Source: Alkalihalobacillus deserti (lineage in GTDB: Bacteria > Bacillota > Bacilli > Bacillales > Bacillaceae_D). From it: a stretch of 58,103 bases of DNA. Below, piece after piece: positions 7,993 through 17,540 of the stretch (its first letter is position 1; each line of letters starts with the position of its first letter). The notes below the pieces were generated by a model. That model worked only from the letters and a program-made list of their open reading frames with translations, had not been told where the DNA came from and did not search any database. The stretch spans positions 1 to 58,103 of the forward strand of contig NZ_JAJAFR010000022.1 in assembly GCF_020734105.1 (NCBI RefSeq). Direction: 5' to 3'. The position numbers and the translations under genes were made by a program.

Positions 7993-8919
7993 ATGAATAA
8001 GGGTGAAAATCAACGGAAACAAAGCACGAATGACCCTATTTTACTGAAGCAAAAGTTAATCCATGTTCAATCTGAGCTTGCTCTCTATAAAGCGAAAGTA
8101 AAAGATTATCAAAATAATTATCACTATCGTCAATTAGAAGAGTTAAAAGAAGAAAACATTAAATTGCATTATGAACTGGAACAAAATAATGAGGTTTTAA
8201 ATGAGAAGGATAGTTCAATAGAACGTTTAAATAAACAACATTTCCAACTGAGTGAGAAGTTAAAGGGAAAAAGCAGTGAAAATAAAAACTTACAAAATGA
8301 CCTTGAGCAACTGAGTCAGGAATTAAAGGGAAAAAGCAATGAAAATAAAAACTTACAAAATGACCTTGAGCAACTGAGTCAGGAATTAAAGGGAAAAAAC
8401 AATGAAAATAAAAACTTACAAAGTGACCTAGAGCAACTGAGTCAGGAATTAAAGGGTAAAAGCATTGAAAATGAAAATTTAAAAGAAAAACTTAAACAAA
8501 TGAATCGGGAATTAAAGGAGAGAACTATCAATAATAAAAACGTAAAAATGCAACTGGATAAAGAGCAAGAAGCTGGTAAAAAAGTTCAAGAAACCATGGA
8601 TAGTCACATTATAAAGTATGAAGAATCATCTCAGTTGGTATTAGAGTTAAAGGAATCACTTGATGTTAAAAATAGTGAAATCGATGAGTGGATAAAAGAA
8701 GTAAAAAAACTGCAAGAAAACTTAAAAGAAAAAGAAGAATTTATAAAAAAAATTGAACAACGAGAAACAAATTTGCAGAATCAAGAAGAAGATGAATCAT
8801 GGTTTATTCGAAATTTAAAAGAAAAAAAGGCAATTAGTGGAGCTAAGCCAAACGGTCAATACACCGAGCAGGCCGATTCTGTATTTCTTTCAAATAAGAA
8901 AACGGAAAATAAAGAATAA
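7993..8919 (+). CDS. Long coiled-coil protein with 21-residue repeats
   Basis: 308 residues, extremely rich in K, E, N, Q and L, predicted to be an almost continuous coiled coil. The first 50 residues (NDPILLKQKLIHVQSELALY...) resemble the N-terminus of the neighbouring 6305-6985 protein. Residues about 90-173 consist of four near-identical 21-residue units (three heptads each; ELKGKSNENKNLQNDLEQL), and a fifth is diverged. There is no signal peptide or membrane segment. The ribosome site is gacggaggga. The repeats suggest length variation between strains. A structural role in the spore coat is possible but inferred only from neighbours. Confidence 0.75.
   Translation: MNKGENQRKQSTNDPILLKQKLIHVQSELALYKAKVKDYQNNYHYRQLEELKEENIKLHYELEQNNEVLNEKDSSIERLNKQHFQLSEKLKGKSSENKNLQNDLEQLSQELKGKSNENKNLQNDLEQLSQELKGKNNENKNLQSDLEQLSQELKGKSIENENLKEKLKQMNRELKERTINNKNVKMQLDKEQEAGKKVQETMDSHIIKYEESSQLVLELKESLDVKNSEIDEWIKEVKKLQENLKEKEEFIKKIEQRETNLQNQEEDESWFIRNLKEKKAISGAKPNGQYTEQADSVFLSNKKTENKE
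8261..8512 (+). repeat. 63-bp tandem repeat, four units, inside the coiled-coil gene
   Basis: The motif taaaggg recurs at 8261, 8324, 8387, 8450 and 8513, exactly 63 bp apart. The first three to four units are nearly identical at DNA level; the next is diverged. 63 bp is 21 codons, so unit gain or loss keeps the frame and the heptad phase. Confidence 0.9.
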
Positions 8920-8936
8920 GATGACAGAAAGTTAAT

Positions 8937-8959
8937 GGTACTCCATGAAGGAGAGTACC
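8937..8959 (+). terminator. Stem-loop after the coiled-coil gene
   Basis: ggtactc (8937-8943) pairs with gagtacc (8953-8959), 18 nt past the stop codon. No T-tract follows, so it may be a weak terminator or 3' stabiliser. Confidence 0.4.
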
Positions 8960-9014
8960 GAACAGTTTATACCCAATTTTAAATAATGTGACCATGAAAG
9001 AATACATTTTGTAC

Positions 9015-9042
9015 ACCTTGACTTGTAAAAAAACATAAACTA
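9015..9042 (+). promoter_or_regulatory. Sigma-K-like promoter: AC-N17-CATAAACTA
   Basis: AC at 9015-9016, 17 nt, then CATAAACTA at 9034-9042, fitting AC-N16/17-CATANNNTA. It would start a short leader for the small gene at 9075. Confidence 0.5.
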
Positions 9043-9074
9043 ATTGTAACTTCAAGTTTAAAGGTGGAATGTAT

Positions 9075-9242
9075 ATGAAAGAAAAGAAGATTAGAGGAGC
9101 ATATGCTTCACCAATCTATTCAACAAGGCCAAAGGTAAGAAGTAATAGGAAAAAAAATACTTCTCATCCTACCACTTATAGTACTTCAGGGCGTTCCTTT
9201 TCAAGCGGTTGTAATTGTGGAAAACAATATAAAACAAAATAA
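9075..9242 (+). CDS. Small basic protein, 55 aa, spore cluster
   Basis: ATG with aaaggtgg 7-10 nt upstream, a sigma-K-like promoter before and a strong terminator after make this a credible gene. The product is very basic and rich in Ser, Thr, Arg and Lys, with Pro-Tyr segments (AYASPIYSTRPK) and a C-terminal CNCGKQY motif with two cysteines. Small basic Cys- or Tyr-containing proteins are typical of the spore coat and can be cross-linked. I do not recognise the family. It has no membrane segment. Confidence 0.65.
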   Translation: MKEKKIRGAYASPIYSTRPKVRSNRKKNTSHPTTYSTSGRSFSSGCNCGKQYKTK

Positions 9243-9248
9243 ATAATG

Positions 9249-9285
9249 TACTCAGGCTAAGTTATTTTCTAGCCTGAGTTTTTTA
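9249..9285 (+). terminator. Rho-independent terminator
   Basis: ctcaggcta (9251-9259) pairs with tagcctgag (9270-9278), followed by six T. It ends the small basic gene. Confidence 0.9.
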
Positions 9286-9572
9286 ATAACCTTAATGTAA
9301 ATGTTGTCTAAAATAATATTCATATCACTTATATAGATTTTCATAAATGAAAATGCGATTACCAAACATTAATGGTGTACTTTTGTTGGTTGGCAGTCCC
9401 TGTCATTTGCAATCTTCGACTTAAGGGTTGTGAATACAATAATCTAAAACGAACCATCGTGGAGTTGGCTGTTTAGAGCATGAACGACATCAACCGGTTG
9501 GCTGGTTGGCCGTCATTTTCAGCTAGGAAATCGTATTAATTTTTAACTTGTTGGATTAATAATTTGAAAACT

Positions 9573-10544
9573 TCAACTATCAATTTCGTTTAAAAGACAA
9601 GGCGGTTTCCCCCCACGAAGTCCTTTCACTAAGTTTTCAGCTGCCAGTTTAGACATATTGTACTCGCATTCAGTGGTGGACGAGCCTATATGTGGCAAGG
9701 TGACGATATTTCTTAATTGAAGTAATGGATTATCTTTAGGGGTTGGTTCTTCAGTGAAAACATCAATACCAGCTGCATGAATGTCACCATTTATTAAAGC
9801 GTAATATAAAGCTTCTTCATCAACATTCTTACCTCTGGAGCCGTTAATGAAAATGGCTGAATTTTTCATTTGCTTAAATTGCTCAGCTCCCATTATTTTC
9901 ACCGTTTCTTTGGTAGCAGGAACCATTAAACAAACAAAGTCAGATTGCTCTAAAAGTTTGTCCAATTCACAATAGGTTGCTTGATATTTCTCTTCTGCTT
10001 CTTTATTTTGAGAGCGGTTGTGATAGAGAATGTTCATCCCGAACCCATAGTGTGCTCGCTGTGCAATAGCGCTACCAATACTACCCATTCCAATTATACC
10101 TAATGTTTTATGATGAACATCTATACCATACTGTTCAGGTTGCAAAGAGATGTTCCATTGACCTGTTTTAACAATGTGATCTAATTCAGGGATTCTTCTT
10201 GCAGTTGCAAGCAAAAGTCCGAATATGGCGTCAGCCGTTGTTTCATTTAAAACGCCTGGTGTGTTCGTTGCCATTATCTTTCTTTTAGAAAGTTCTTTTA
10301 AATCTAAGTTGTCATATCCAACCGAAACATTACAAACAATTTTTAGGTTAGGAGCAGCATCTAATAATTCCTTTGTTATGTTTAATGCTAAGCCAATAAT
10401 TCCATCTGCTTCTTTTAATGCTTGTTCAAATGTTTTGTCCCCCAGATATTCATGATTACTGAAGGTTGTAACTTGAAAATCTTTCTCCAACTCATTTATG
10501 ACACGATCATCAACTCTCATATAAACTAGTATTTTAGGTTTCAT
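9573..10544 (-). CDS. D-2-hydroxyacid dehydrogenase (NAD(P)-dependent)
   Basis: Start set at 10544 (MKPKILVYMRVDD) with ggaagg 6-11 nt upstream; the longer frame lacks homology-like sequence. 323 residues, usual length. Catalytic and cofactor motifs: NVSVGYDNLDL, the Rossmann GIIGMGSIGSAIAQRA, INGSRGKNVDEEAL with the catalytic Arg, GIDVFTEEPT with the Glu, and LPHIGSSTTE with the catalytic His. It reduces a 2-oxoacid such as glyoxylate, hydroxypyruvate or 2-ketogluconate; the substrate cannot be told. It stands alone, divergent from the PH-domain gene, sharing a 150-bp promoter region. Confidence 0.9.
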   Translation of the reverse strand: MKPKILVYMRVDDRVINELEKDFQVTTFSNHEYLGDKTFEQALKEADGIIGLALNITKELLDAAPNLKIVCNVSVGYDNLDLKELSKRKIMATNTPGVLNETTADAIFGLLLATARRIPELDHIVKTGQWNISLQPEQYGIDVHHKTLGIIGMGSIGSAIAQRAHYGFGMNILYHNRSQNKEAEEKYQATYCELDKLLEQSDFVCLMVPATKETVKIMGAEQFKQMKNSAIFINGSRGKNVDEEALYYALINGDIHAAGIDVFTEEPTPKDNPLLQLRNIVTLPHIGSSTTECEYNMSKLAAENLVKGLRGGKPPCLLNEIDS

Positions 10545-10696
10545 GGCAATCCTTCCTTTAGAGGCGAGTAAAATAATATAGTAAAACATTAACATACATC
10601 TTGTATGGAACCAATGCTGATGTAAAAAGTATAGGTTTTTCGGTGAAATATGGTATGCTTCTTTCGTAATGAAATTGATCACATGGGAGGTCATTA

Positions 10697-11074
10697 ATGA
10701 TGGGATTTTTTGATGGGATAATGGGAAACGCATCAGAAGTGAGCATTAGTGAGGTGGAAAAAGAGTTTTCAAAAGTTCTCACAAATGATGAAAGAATAGA
10801 AAAAGCCTATAAACTGATTCGAGATTTATTTATTTTTACTAATAAGCGTTTAATCCTTGTCGATAAACAAGGAATGACAGGAAAGAAAGCTGAAATCCAC
10901 TCCATTCCTTACAAGAACATCATACATTTTAGTATTGAAACAGCTGGGAATTTTGACTTGGATGCAGAACTAAAAATTTGGGTATCTGGTACTTCGACAC
11001 CAATCCAAAAGCAATTCAATAAGAGCTTAAATATATACGAAGTGCAAAGGGTATTGGCTGATTATGTTTTATAA
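10697..11074 (+). CDS. Bacterial PH-domain protein (bPH_1)
   Basis: 125 residues. ggagg at 10686-10690 serves either ATG 10697 or the adjacent ATG 10700. The sequence FIFTNKRLILVDKQGMTGKKAEIHSIPYKNIIHFSIETAG is typical of bPH_1 proteins: beta strands carrying TNKRLI and PY motifs, with a C-terminal helix (NIYEVQRVLADYVL). Cytosolic, with no membrane segment. Relatives are common in Bacillus; their role is unclear, and binding at the membrane or to partner proteins has been proposed. It is a single gene upstream of the TPP riboswitch. Confidence 0.85.
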   Translation: MMGFFDGIMGNASEVSISEVEKEFSKVLTNDERIEKAYKLIRDLFIFTNKRLILVDKQGMTGKKAEIHSIPYKNIIHFSIETAGNFDLDAELKIWVSGTSTPIQKQFNKSLNIYEVQRVLADYVL

Positions 11075-11192
11075 GTAATTTCTAGGAAATGCAAATGGTC
11101 AACTAGGAATTTAGAGCTAATATTTAGAAAAGTGTTTTATTATTCCTACATTTGCTATATACTGGCAATGTAAACAATTTAATAGAATAACT

Positions 11193-11287
11193 AGGGGTGT
11201 CCAATAAGTTGGGCTGAGAGACGAGCGCGTTAAAGCTTGTCGACCCTTTGGACCTGATCTGGCTCATACCAGCGTGGGGAAGTTTAA
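11193..11287 (+). ncRNA. TPP riboswitch (THI element)
   Basis: The sequence contains the conserved core: aggggtgtcc, gggctgagaga, then accctttggacctgatctgg followed by accagcgtggggaa. It lies upstream of thiC and is followed by an intrinsic terminator, the classic transcription-attenuation arrangement. High thiamine pyrophosphate should favour termination. Only thiC is downstream, so this is a one-gene regulon here. Confidence 0.95.
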
Positions 11288-11317
11288 GAAATCATCAATT
11301 TGATGCTACTTCTAATT

Positions 11318-11357
11318 AAGCCGGGTCCAACCAACTATTATTGGTTCCCGGCTTTTT
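11318..11357 (+). terminator. Riboswitch-controlled terminator before thiC
   Basis: aagccggg pairs with cccggctt, with an inner ccaacca/ttggtt extension, followed by a T-run at 11352-11357. Its position after the TPP aptamer marks it as the expression platform. Confidence 0.9.
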
Positions 11358-11433
11358 ATGTATCTTCATCCTTACTTCTTCCTTTCTTATGTTCTAGATC
11401 TCGTCCTTTCTATTTAAAAAAGGAGAGATTTAA

Positions 11434-13218
<1,785 letters not shown>

Positions 13219-13243
13219 AAGGGTCCTAAAGGAGGTTTTGCCG

Positions 13244-13411
13244 ATGCAAGTCCATAATGTTCAGGAAAAAATTGGTCAATTGAAAAACCAACTTACTTAT
13301 TGGGAAAGTCATTTAAAAGAAATACAAAACAAGTGTAATCATGACTATCAAACAGATTCATTTTATAAAAAGTGTTTGAAGTGTCAAAAAACAGAAGCGT
13401 TATACTATTAA
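13244..13411 (+). CDS. Small protein with zinc-ribbon-like cysteines
   Basis: Start ATG at 13244, 8 nt after aaaggagg; the frame begins further upstream inside thiC but without a site. 55 residues: a helix (VQEKIGQLKNQLTYWESHLKEI) followed by CNHDY and KKCLKCQKTEALYY. One Cys-His pair plus a CxxC gives a possible zinc knuckle. It is probably co-transcribed with thiC (25 nt gap) and closed by a terminator. Function unknown; similar small proteins occur in Bacillus. Confidence 0.7.
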   Translation: MQVHNVQEKIGQLKNQLTYWESHLKEIQNKCNHDYQTDSFYKKCLKCQKTEALYY

Positions 13412-13472
13412 ACTTAAAGTGCTCTATTTAAAATTTGCACGAGTCATTTAGCTACGAAGTTCATAAGATAGA

Positions 13473-13513
13473 AAAGAGACACAGGGGTATTATAGCTCTT
13501 GTGTCTCTTTATT
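13473..13513 (+). terminator. Rho-independent terminator of the thiC unit
   Basis: aaagagacaca (13473-13483) pairs perfectly with tgtgtctcttt (13500-13510), followed by a short AT-rich tail. Confidence 0.85.
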
Positions 13514-13735
13514 TAACTGCTGACGTTCTTCTGGTGTAAACATTCTTGAACTCGCTTTAAAAATCGTTTTCCTTCCGGGCCTTCAAGTGAAAACACTCCT
13601 CGATAACCTTCGACTACAATAATCAGTTAAGTATGTTTCCTATATTCGTATTGCGCTGAACTATTATAAAAGCTATTTCGCCTAGTAATGTACCGCTATC
13701 GCCAATGGTAAATTCATTGTCGGTACAACGGTGAA
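13490..13735 (-). pseudogene. Decayed coding remnant, family not recognised
   Basis: On the minus strand, protein-like text appears in pieces: DNEFTIGDSGTLLGEIAF, then SSAQYEYRKHT, a TAA stop, LIIVVEGYRGVFSLEGPEGK, RFLKRVQE, and after a frame change FTPEERQQLNKETQ. The pieces are ordered and natural-looking, but stops and frameshifts break them. The 3' end overlaps the thiC terminator. I cannot name the family. Confidence 0.4.
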
Positions 13736-13944
13736 CTTCCATAACTAGATTCTAAGTAAAGAGAATTTTTCCTTAAGTGTTTCATCACTATGGGCTGCAT
13801 GGAGCCGTTCAATTGTCAAACTTGCCGAAAATTGGGCTAGTTTAGCTTTTTTTAGGCAGTTATATTAGTTGCATTATTCTATTTACCATTAGATAGATTA
13901 TAGGGACATTGCTAGTAACAATTAAAGAGTATGTGATATATCTT

Positions 13945-14190
13945 TTTCTGTAGACGGTAGAGCCTATCAAAAAGGTTTGGTATTAGAACGGTCACTAGTA
14001 TGAATTTGATCCTTTTAATAGTAGAAGATTGGTTGAGGAAAGGGACTTTTGGGTTTCATCGACATAGAGGGATAAAAACGGTTACATATTTGATAGACCA
14101 CAAATTTGAACATAAAGATAATTCAGGTGGTGAAGGTATTTTACAAGCAAGAGATGTTCAGTGGAATCATTCAGAATTGAGTGCCTTTTT
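13945..14190 (+). pseudogene. Pirin-family remnant
   Basis: SVDGRAYQKGLVLERSLV at about 13947-14000, then in a shifted frame VEDWLRKGTFGFHRHRGI, KTVTYLIDHKFEHKDNSG and GEGILQARDVQW. This is the pirin core (FxxHPHRGxETVTY, EHxDSxG, GDVQWM). The usual HPHRG reads HRHRG, and the frame changes before and after the core; most of the cupin C-terminus is lost. Intact pirins bind a metal and some act as quercetinases. This copy cannot work. Confidence 0.75.
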
Positions 14191-14303
14191 CAGTAGCCTT
14201 CTCCTTTATGAAGTCTTTTTTAACTCTTTAAGGAATTTTTTTCACAATTTGCTCTATTAATGGAAAATTTCTGTTATTATTTCATAGAAGGAGTGGGATT
14301 GTT

Positions 14304-14951
14304 ATGCAAGTTTTCCAACGTATATATGAAGCAATCATGCTCCTACTTGTCATGGTAACCATTATGACGCTTTGGTTAGAACACTCTTCGAACCCATTTA
14401 TAAATTGGGTTGTTTGGTTTATTTTTTTTGTTGATTTTTGTGTTCGTATGTTTAGATCACCTAATAAATGGATCTTCATTAAAGAAAATCCATTTTTGTT
14501 AATAGCGATTATTCCATTTGATCAATTTTTTCAAATAGCAAGACTTGTTCGAATCATGTATCTCTTTCGAATGAAAACCATCACGAAATTCTATATACAT
14601 CCGATAATGATGAAAATATCTTATCATTCTAAATTACTGATTTTAATGTTGGTGTCAGTTTTTTTAATACTCGAGTCCTTGATTATCCAGTCTTTAGAAG
14701 AAAATATTACTACGTTATCGGAAGCTTTCTATTATGTTTTCCTTCAACTTTTCTTTTTTGGACAACATACAATCGAAGTGGAGAAAGTGATCAGTCTTAC
14801 TCTTTTTGTAAGCACGGCCGTAATCGGAGTCTTGCTTCATGGAATAGCTCTTCAGTGGTTTTTTACTAAAGTAAACTTGTATTTTCAGAAGTACAAGAAA
14901 AATAAAAAAAATGAAAAAAATGAAAATTGTTCTAATATAAGCAGCGGCTAA
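14304..14951 (+). CDS. Voltage-sensor-like membrane protein of the ion-channel superfamily
   Basis: 215 residues; aaggagtggg precedes the ATG. About six hydrophobic segments: two near 8-50, one near 60-75, then a basic stretch (ARLVRIMYLFRMK) resembling an S4 voltage sensor, then 110-130 and 160-185. The order recalls small voltage-gated potassium channels, but no TVGYG selectivity filter is present: the expected pore loop reads FLQLFFFGQHT. The C-terminus is a lysine/asparagine-rich tail. It is 24 bp upstream of the sensor kinase gene, likely one operon. It may be a sensor or a diverged channel; no conduction is claimed. Confidence 0.6.
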   Translation: MQVFQRIYEAIMLLLVMVTIMTLWLEHSSNPFINWVVWFIFFVDFCVRMFRSPNKWIFIKENPFLLIAIIPFDQFFQIARLVRIMYLFRMKTITKFYIHPIMMKISYHSKLLILMLVSVFLILESLIIQSLEENITTLSEAFYYVFLQLFFFGQHTIEVEKVISLTLFVSTAVIGVLLHGIALQWFFTKVNLYFQKYKKNKKNEKNENCSNISSG

Positions 14952-14975
14952 AAAAAGAAAAAAGGTGAGAGTAAG

Positions 14976-16622
14976 TTGTCAAAAATAAGTGTCATAATTA
15001 TCTATCTTTCTAGCAGTTTCATCTGGTTTAATGTCAGTGAATATACGTTCGTTCATTTGCTCAATCTTAATCCTAATTCGAATGTTCGCGAATTTATCTT
15101 TGTTATCTGTACAGCTATCTTTATCTATTATTTACTAATAAAAAAAGAAAAGCTTGTAACAGCTAAAAAAGAAGAACATAAAATTTCCTCTCTCATGAAT
15201 GCCATGGTAGACTTTGTTAATTTCAAGGACGGAGAAGGAAGATGGTTAACATGTAATACATTTGGTCTTGAACTATTTCAACTAGGTAACGTTGACTACA
15301 AAGGGAAAAAAGACTCTGAATTGGCACAATACACGGATTTTTATGGAGATGCTCTAAGGTATTGCGAGATCTCAGATGAAGAAACGTGGCGGGAAGGTAC
15401 TATTAATCGGTGCGAAGAAACAATTCTGCTTCCGAATGGGAAAACAAAAACGTTTGATACGATTAAAGTTCCGTTGTTCGATGAAAAAGGAGATCGTGAA
15501 GCACTTGTTGTAATGGGACGGGATATTACCGAACGGAAAGAAGCGGAGGAACAATTACTTGTCAGCCAAATGAAATACAAATCTTTATTTGAACACAGTC
15601 CTGATTTAATTTACATGACAGACTTAAATGGGGTCGTTACTAATTCGAATGCTCAAATTACAGCTATTAGTGGATACTCTATTGATGAGTTAATTGGACA
15701 ACCTATTTTGAAGTTCATTGCTGATCAAGATAAAGACAGGGCAGATTATGCGTTTCAGATGGTCTTGCAAACGAAAAAAGCTTGTTCGAAGTCTCATGTA
15801 CATGTTAAACATAAAAATGGAAAAATGCTGTCATTGGATTGTACGTATGTTCCGATTATTGTCAATAATGAGGTCATCGGTGTAACTGGTTTCAGTAGAG
15901 ATGTAACGCAATTAATCGAGACTGAAAATCGATTACGAAAAGCAGAGAAATTATCTGTTGTCGGCGAGCTAGCCGCTAGTGTTGCTCATGAAATAAGAAA
16001 CCCTTTAACAGCATTAAAAGGATTCGTTCAACTGTTTAAAATGGAAGATAATGGTCCAGATCGATTTTACAACATCATGTTACAAGAGCTTGATCGTATT
16101 AATCAAATCGTCGGTGAATTACTTGTCCTTTCTAAGCCCCAAGAAACGAAATTTACAATTTGCAATATTGAGGAGATTATGGAAGATGTGATTGGTTTAT
16201 TACAATCGCAGACAAATCTGTACGGTTCAGAATTGAAACTTGAATTTGAGAATTCTTTGCCAATGCTCGACTGTGAAGCGAATTTATTAAAACAGTTATT
16301 TATAAATATTATTAAGAATGCAACCGAGGCTTCGGCTAAAAGTATAACGATTCAGATAAAAAAAGACAGGGACGAACACCTTAGTATAACCATTATAGAT
16401 GATGGTTGTGGCATTGCTGAAGATCGGATAAATAAACTAGGTGAGCCGTTTTACTCCAGTAAAGAAAAGGGAACGGGATTGGGTCTAACCGTCAGTTTTA
16501 AAATTGTTGAAGAACATCAAGGAACGATTCAATATGAAAGTGAAATTGGGAAAGGGACGACCGTTAAAGTTAGATTGCCACTTTCTAAATCGGAAGACAA
16601 ACTAGTAAATAAACATACGTAA
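14976..16622 (+). CDS. PAS-domain sensor histidine kinase (sporulation-kinase-like)
   Basis: 548 residues from a TTG start with aaaggtgag upstream. Two N-terminal membrane segments (about 3-25 and 38-55), PAS 1 at about 65-190 (VDFVNFKDGEGRWL), PAS 2 at about 200-315 (SPDLIYMTDLNGVV), a HisKA domain with SVAHEIRNPLTALKGFVQLF (His about 338) and a C-terminal ATPase with N, G1 and G2 boxes (NATEASA, DDGCGI, GTGLGLTVSFKI). The architecture resembles Bacillus Kin kinases that feed Spo0F, and no response regulator lies next to it, which fits an orphan phosphorelay kinase. That role is inferred. Confidence 0.88.
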   Translation: MSKISVIIIYLSSSFIWFNVSEYTFVHLLNLNPNSNVREFIFVICTAIFIYYLLIKKEKLVTAKKEEHKISSLMNAMVDFVNFKDGEGRWLTCNTFGLELFQLGNVDYKGKKDSELAQYTDFYGDALRYCEISDEETWREGTINRCEETILLPNGKTKTFDTIKVPLFDEKGDREALVVMGRDITERKEAEEQLLVSQMKYKSLFEHSPDLIYMTDLNGVVTNSNAQITAISGYSIDELIGQPILKFIADQDKDRADYAFQMVLQTKKACSKSHVHVKHKNGKMLSLDCTYVPIIVNNEVIGVTGFSRDVTQLIETENRLRKAEKLSVVGELAASVAHEIRNPLTALKGFVQLFKMEDNGPDRFYNIMLQELDRINQIVGELLVLSKPQETKFTICNIEEIMEDVIGLLQSQTNLYGSELKLEFENSLPMLDCEANLLKQLFINIIKNATEASAKSITIQIKKDRDEHLSITIIDDGCGIAEDRINKLGEPFYSSKEKGTGLGLTVSFKIVEEHQGTIQYESEIGKGTTVKVRLPLSKSEDKLVNKHT

Positions 16623-16650
16623 GGGAGTTCATTAGAACTTCCTTTTTTAT
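16620..16650 (+). terminator. Terminator of the kinase gene
   Basis: aagggagttc pairs with gaacttcctt (one G-T wobble) over a tetraloop, followed by six T. It begins at the stop codon. Confidence 0.85.
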
Positions 16651-16777
16651 AGCGTAAAAGCGGTAGTTGAAAAGTTTTTACGAACCCATAAAAACCTAGT
16701 AAATTTCTTAGAAGAATGTATTTTTCATAAAGATAAGAATTTATAAAATTTGAATTAAAATTCAAGCAGTGTGAAAG

Positions 16778-16937
16778 TAGTTCAAAGAAGCTCTCTAGAC
16801 AACTCAACGAAGGGCAATGGCTCCGCACGTTGCGCGCCTTTTAGGAGAAGGGCATTCCTAAAAGGCTTAAAATCAAGGCAACGGCTCCGCTCATTGCTTA
16901 TAAGAAAAGACGGCTGCGCCGTTTTTCTTATTTTTTG
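16778..16937 (+). repeat. Tandem hairpins with a recurring GGCTCCGC motif
   Basis: Successive structures: gcaatggctccgcacgttgc (16814-16833); a perfect 11-bp stem gccttttagga/tcctaaaaggc (16836-16866); gcaacggctccgctcattgc (16878-16897), a near copy of the first; then the terminator hairpin 16901-16937. The segment is GC-richer than its surroundings and opens with tagttcaaagaagc, also found at 24604. No ORF is plausible. Confidence 0.65.
16901..16937 (+). terminator. Rho-independent terminator upstream of the ECF sigma promoter
   Basis: aagaaaa(g)acggc pairs with gccgtttttctt around a 3-nt loop, then a T-run at 16931-16936. It isolates the sigma operon promoter from upstream transcription. 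Confidence 0.8.
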
Positions 16938-16964
16938 TAACCTTTTTGTAAGACTTATCGTTTC
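16936..16964 (+). promoter_or_regulatory. Candidate ECF-type autoregulatory promoter
   Basis: tgtaacctttt (16936-16946) followed by cgtttc (16959-16964): an AAC-type -35 and a CGT -10 separated by 17 nt, as in promoters read by Bacillus ECF sigma factors. It lies 45 bp before the ECF sigma gene, the usual place for autoregulation. Confidence 0.6.
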
Positions 16965-17009
16965 ATAAGTAAAGAAAGTGAGATCGATTGAATTCGGAGG
17001 TTAATAACG

Positions 17010-17540
17010 ATGGAAGAACAACTAATTGAACGTGCGAAACAAGGAGATGATGAGGCCTTCCAGCAGTTAATCGAAGGGCATCTAAAAACGGTTGAAAAGT
17101 TTGCTTTTCAAATTGGGGTGTCCCCTAGTCATATTGAAGACGTCACCCAAGAAGTTTTCTTGAAAGTTTATCGTTTTATTCATAAACATAATCGAGGTAA
17201 ATTTACAACATGGCTTTACTCAATCACATTAAATGTAATCAGAGACTTTTACCGAAAAGAAAAACAAATGAAACGAAAAACAGTGGAACTTCAGAAGTAT
17301 GCAACACAACAAACGTATATTAGCGATAATTTTGATGAAGAGGCGCAAGAGTTACATCAAATGATTCATCGATTAGATGATAAGTATAAGGTTCCAATCG
17401 TTCTTCATTTCTTCCATGGACAAAACTATCAAGAAATTGCAAAGGTATTGGGTGTAACGGAAGGCGCAATTAAAACAAGAATCTTAAGAGCGAAACAAAA
17501 GCTGAAGGCAGAGTATGAAAAAGTAGGTGAGCAGCTATGA
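17010..17540 (+). CDS. ECF RNA polymerase sigma factor
   Basis: 176 residues after ggaggttaataacg. Sigma-2 (about 8-75: DVTQEVFLKVYRFIHKHN, FTTWLYSITLNVIRDFYR) and sigma-4 (about 118-170: HFFHGQNYQEIAKVLGVTEGA, KTRILRAKQKL) are complete. Similar in size to B. subtilis YlaC/SigV-type factors; I cannot assign an orthologue. Its stop overlaps the start of the anti-sigma gene by 4 bp, so the two are translationally coupled. The upstream promoter suggests autoregulation. Confidence 0.93.
   Translation: MEEQLIERAKQGDDEAFQQLIEGHLKTVEKFAFQIGVSPSHIEDVTQEVFLKVYRFIHKHNRGKFTTWLYSITLNVIRDFYRKEKQMKRKTVELQKYATQQTYISDNFDEEAQELHQMIHRLDDKYKVPIVLHFFHGQNYQEIAKVLGVTEGAIKTRILRAKQKLKAEYEKVGEQL

Noticed and set aside
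7993..8010. Sporulation promoter just upstream of the coiled-coil gene (cataagtat at about 7949)
   Set aside because: The conserved TA at the end of the -10 pattern is not met.
8261..8512. Regular repeats that might suggest a CRISPR array
   Set aside because: The repeats are contiguous, have no unique spacers and encode an in-frame coiled coil.
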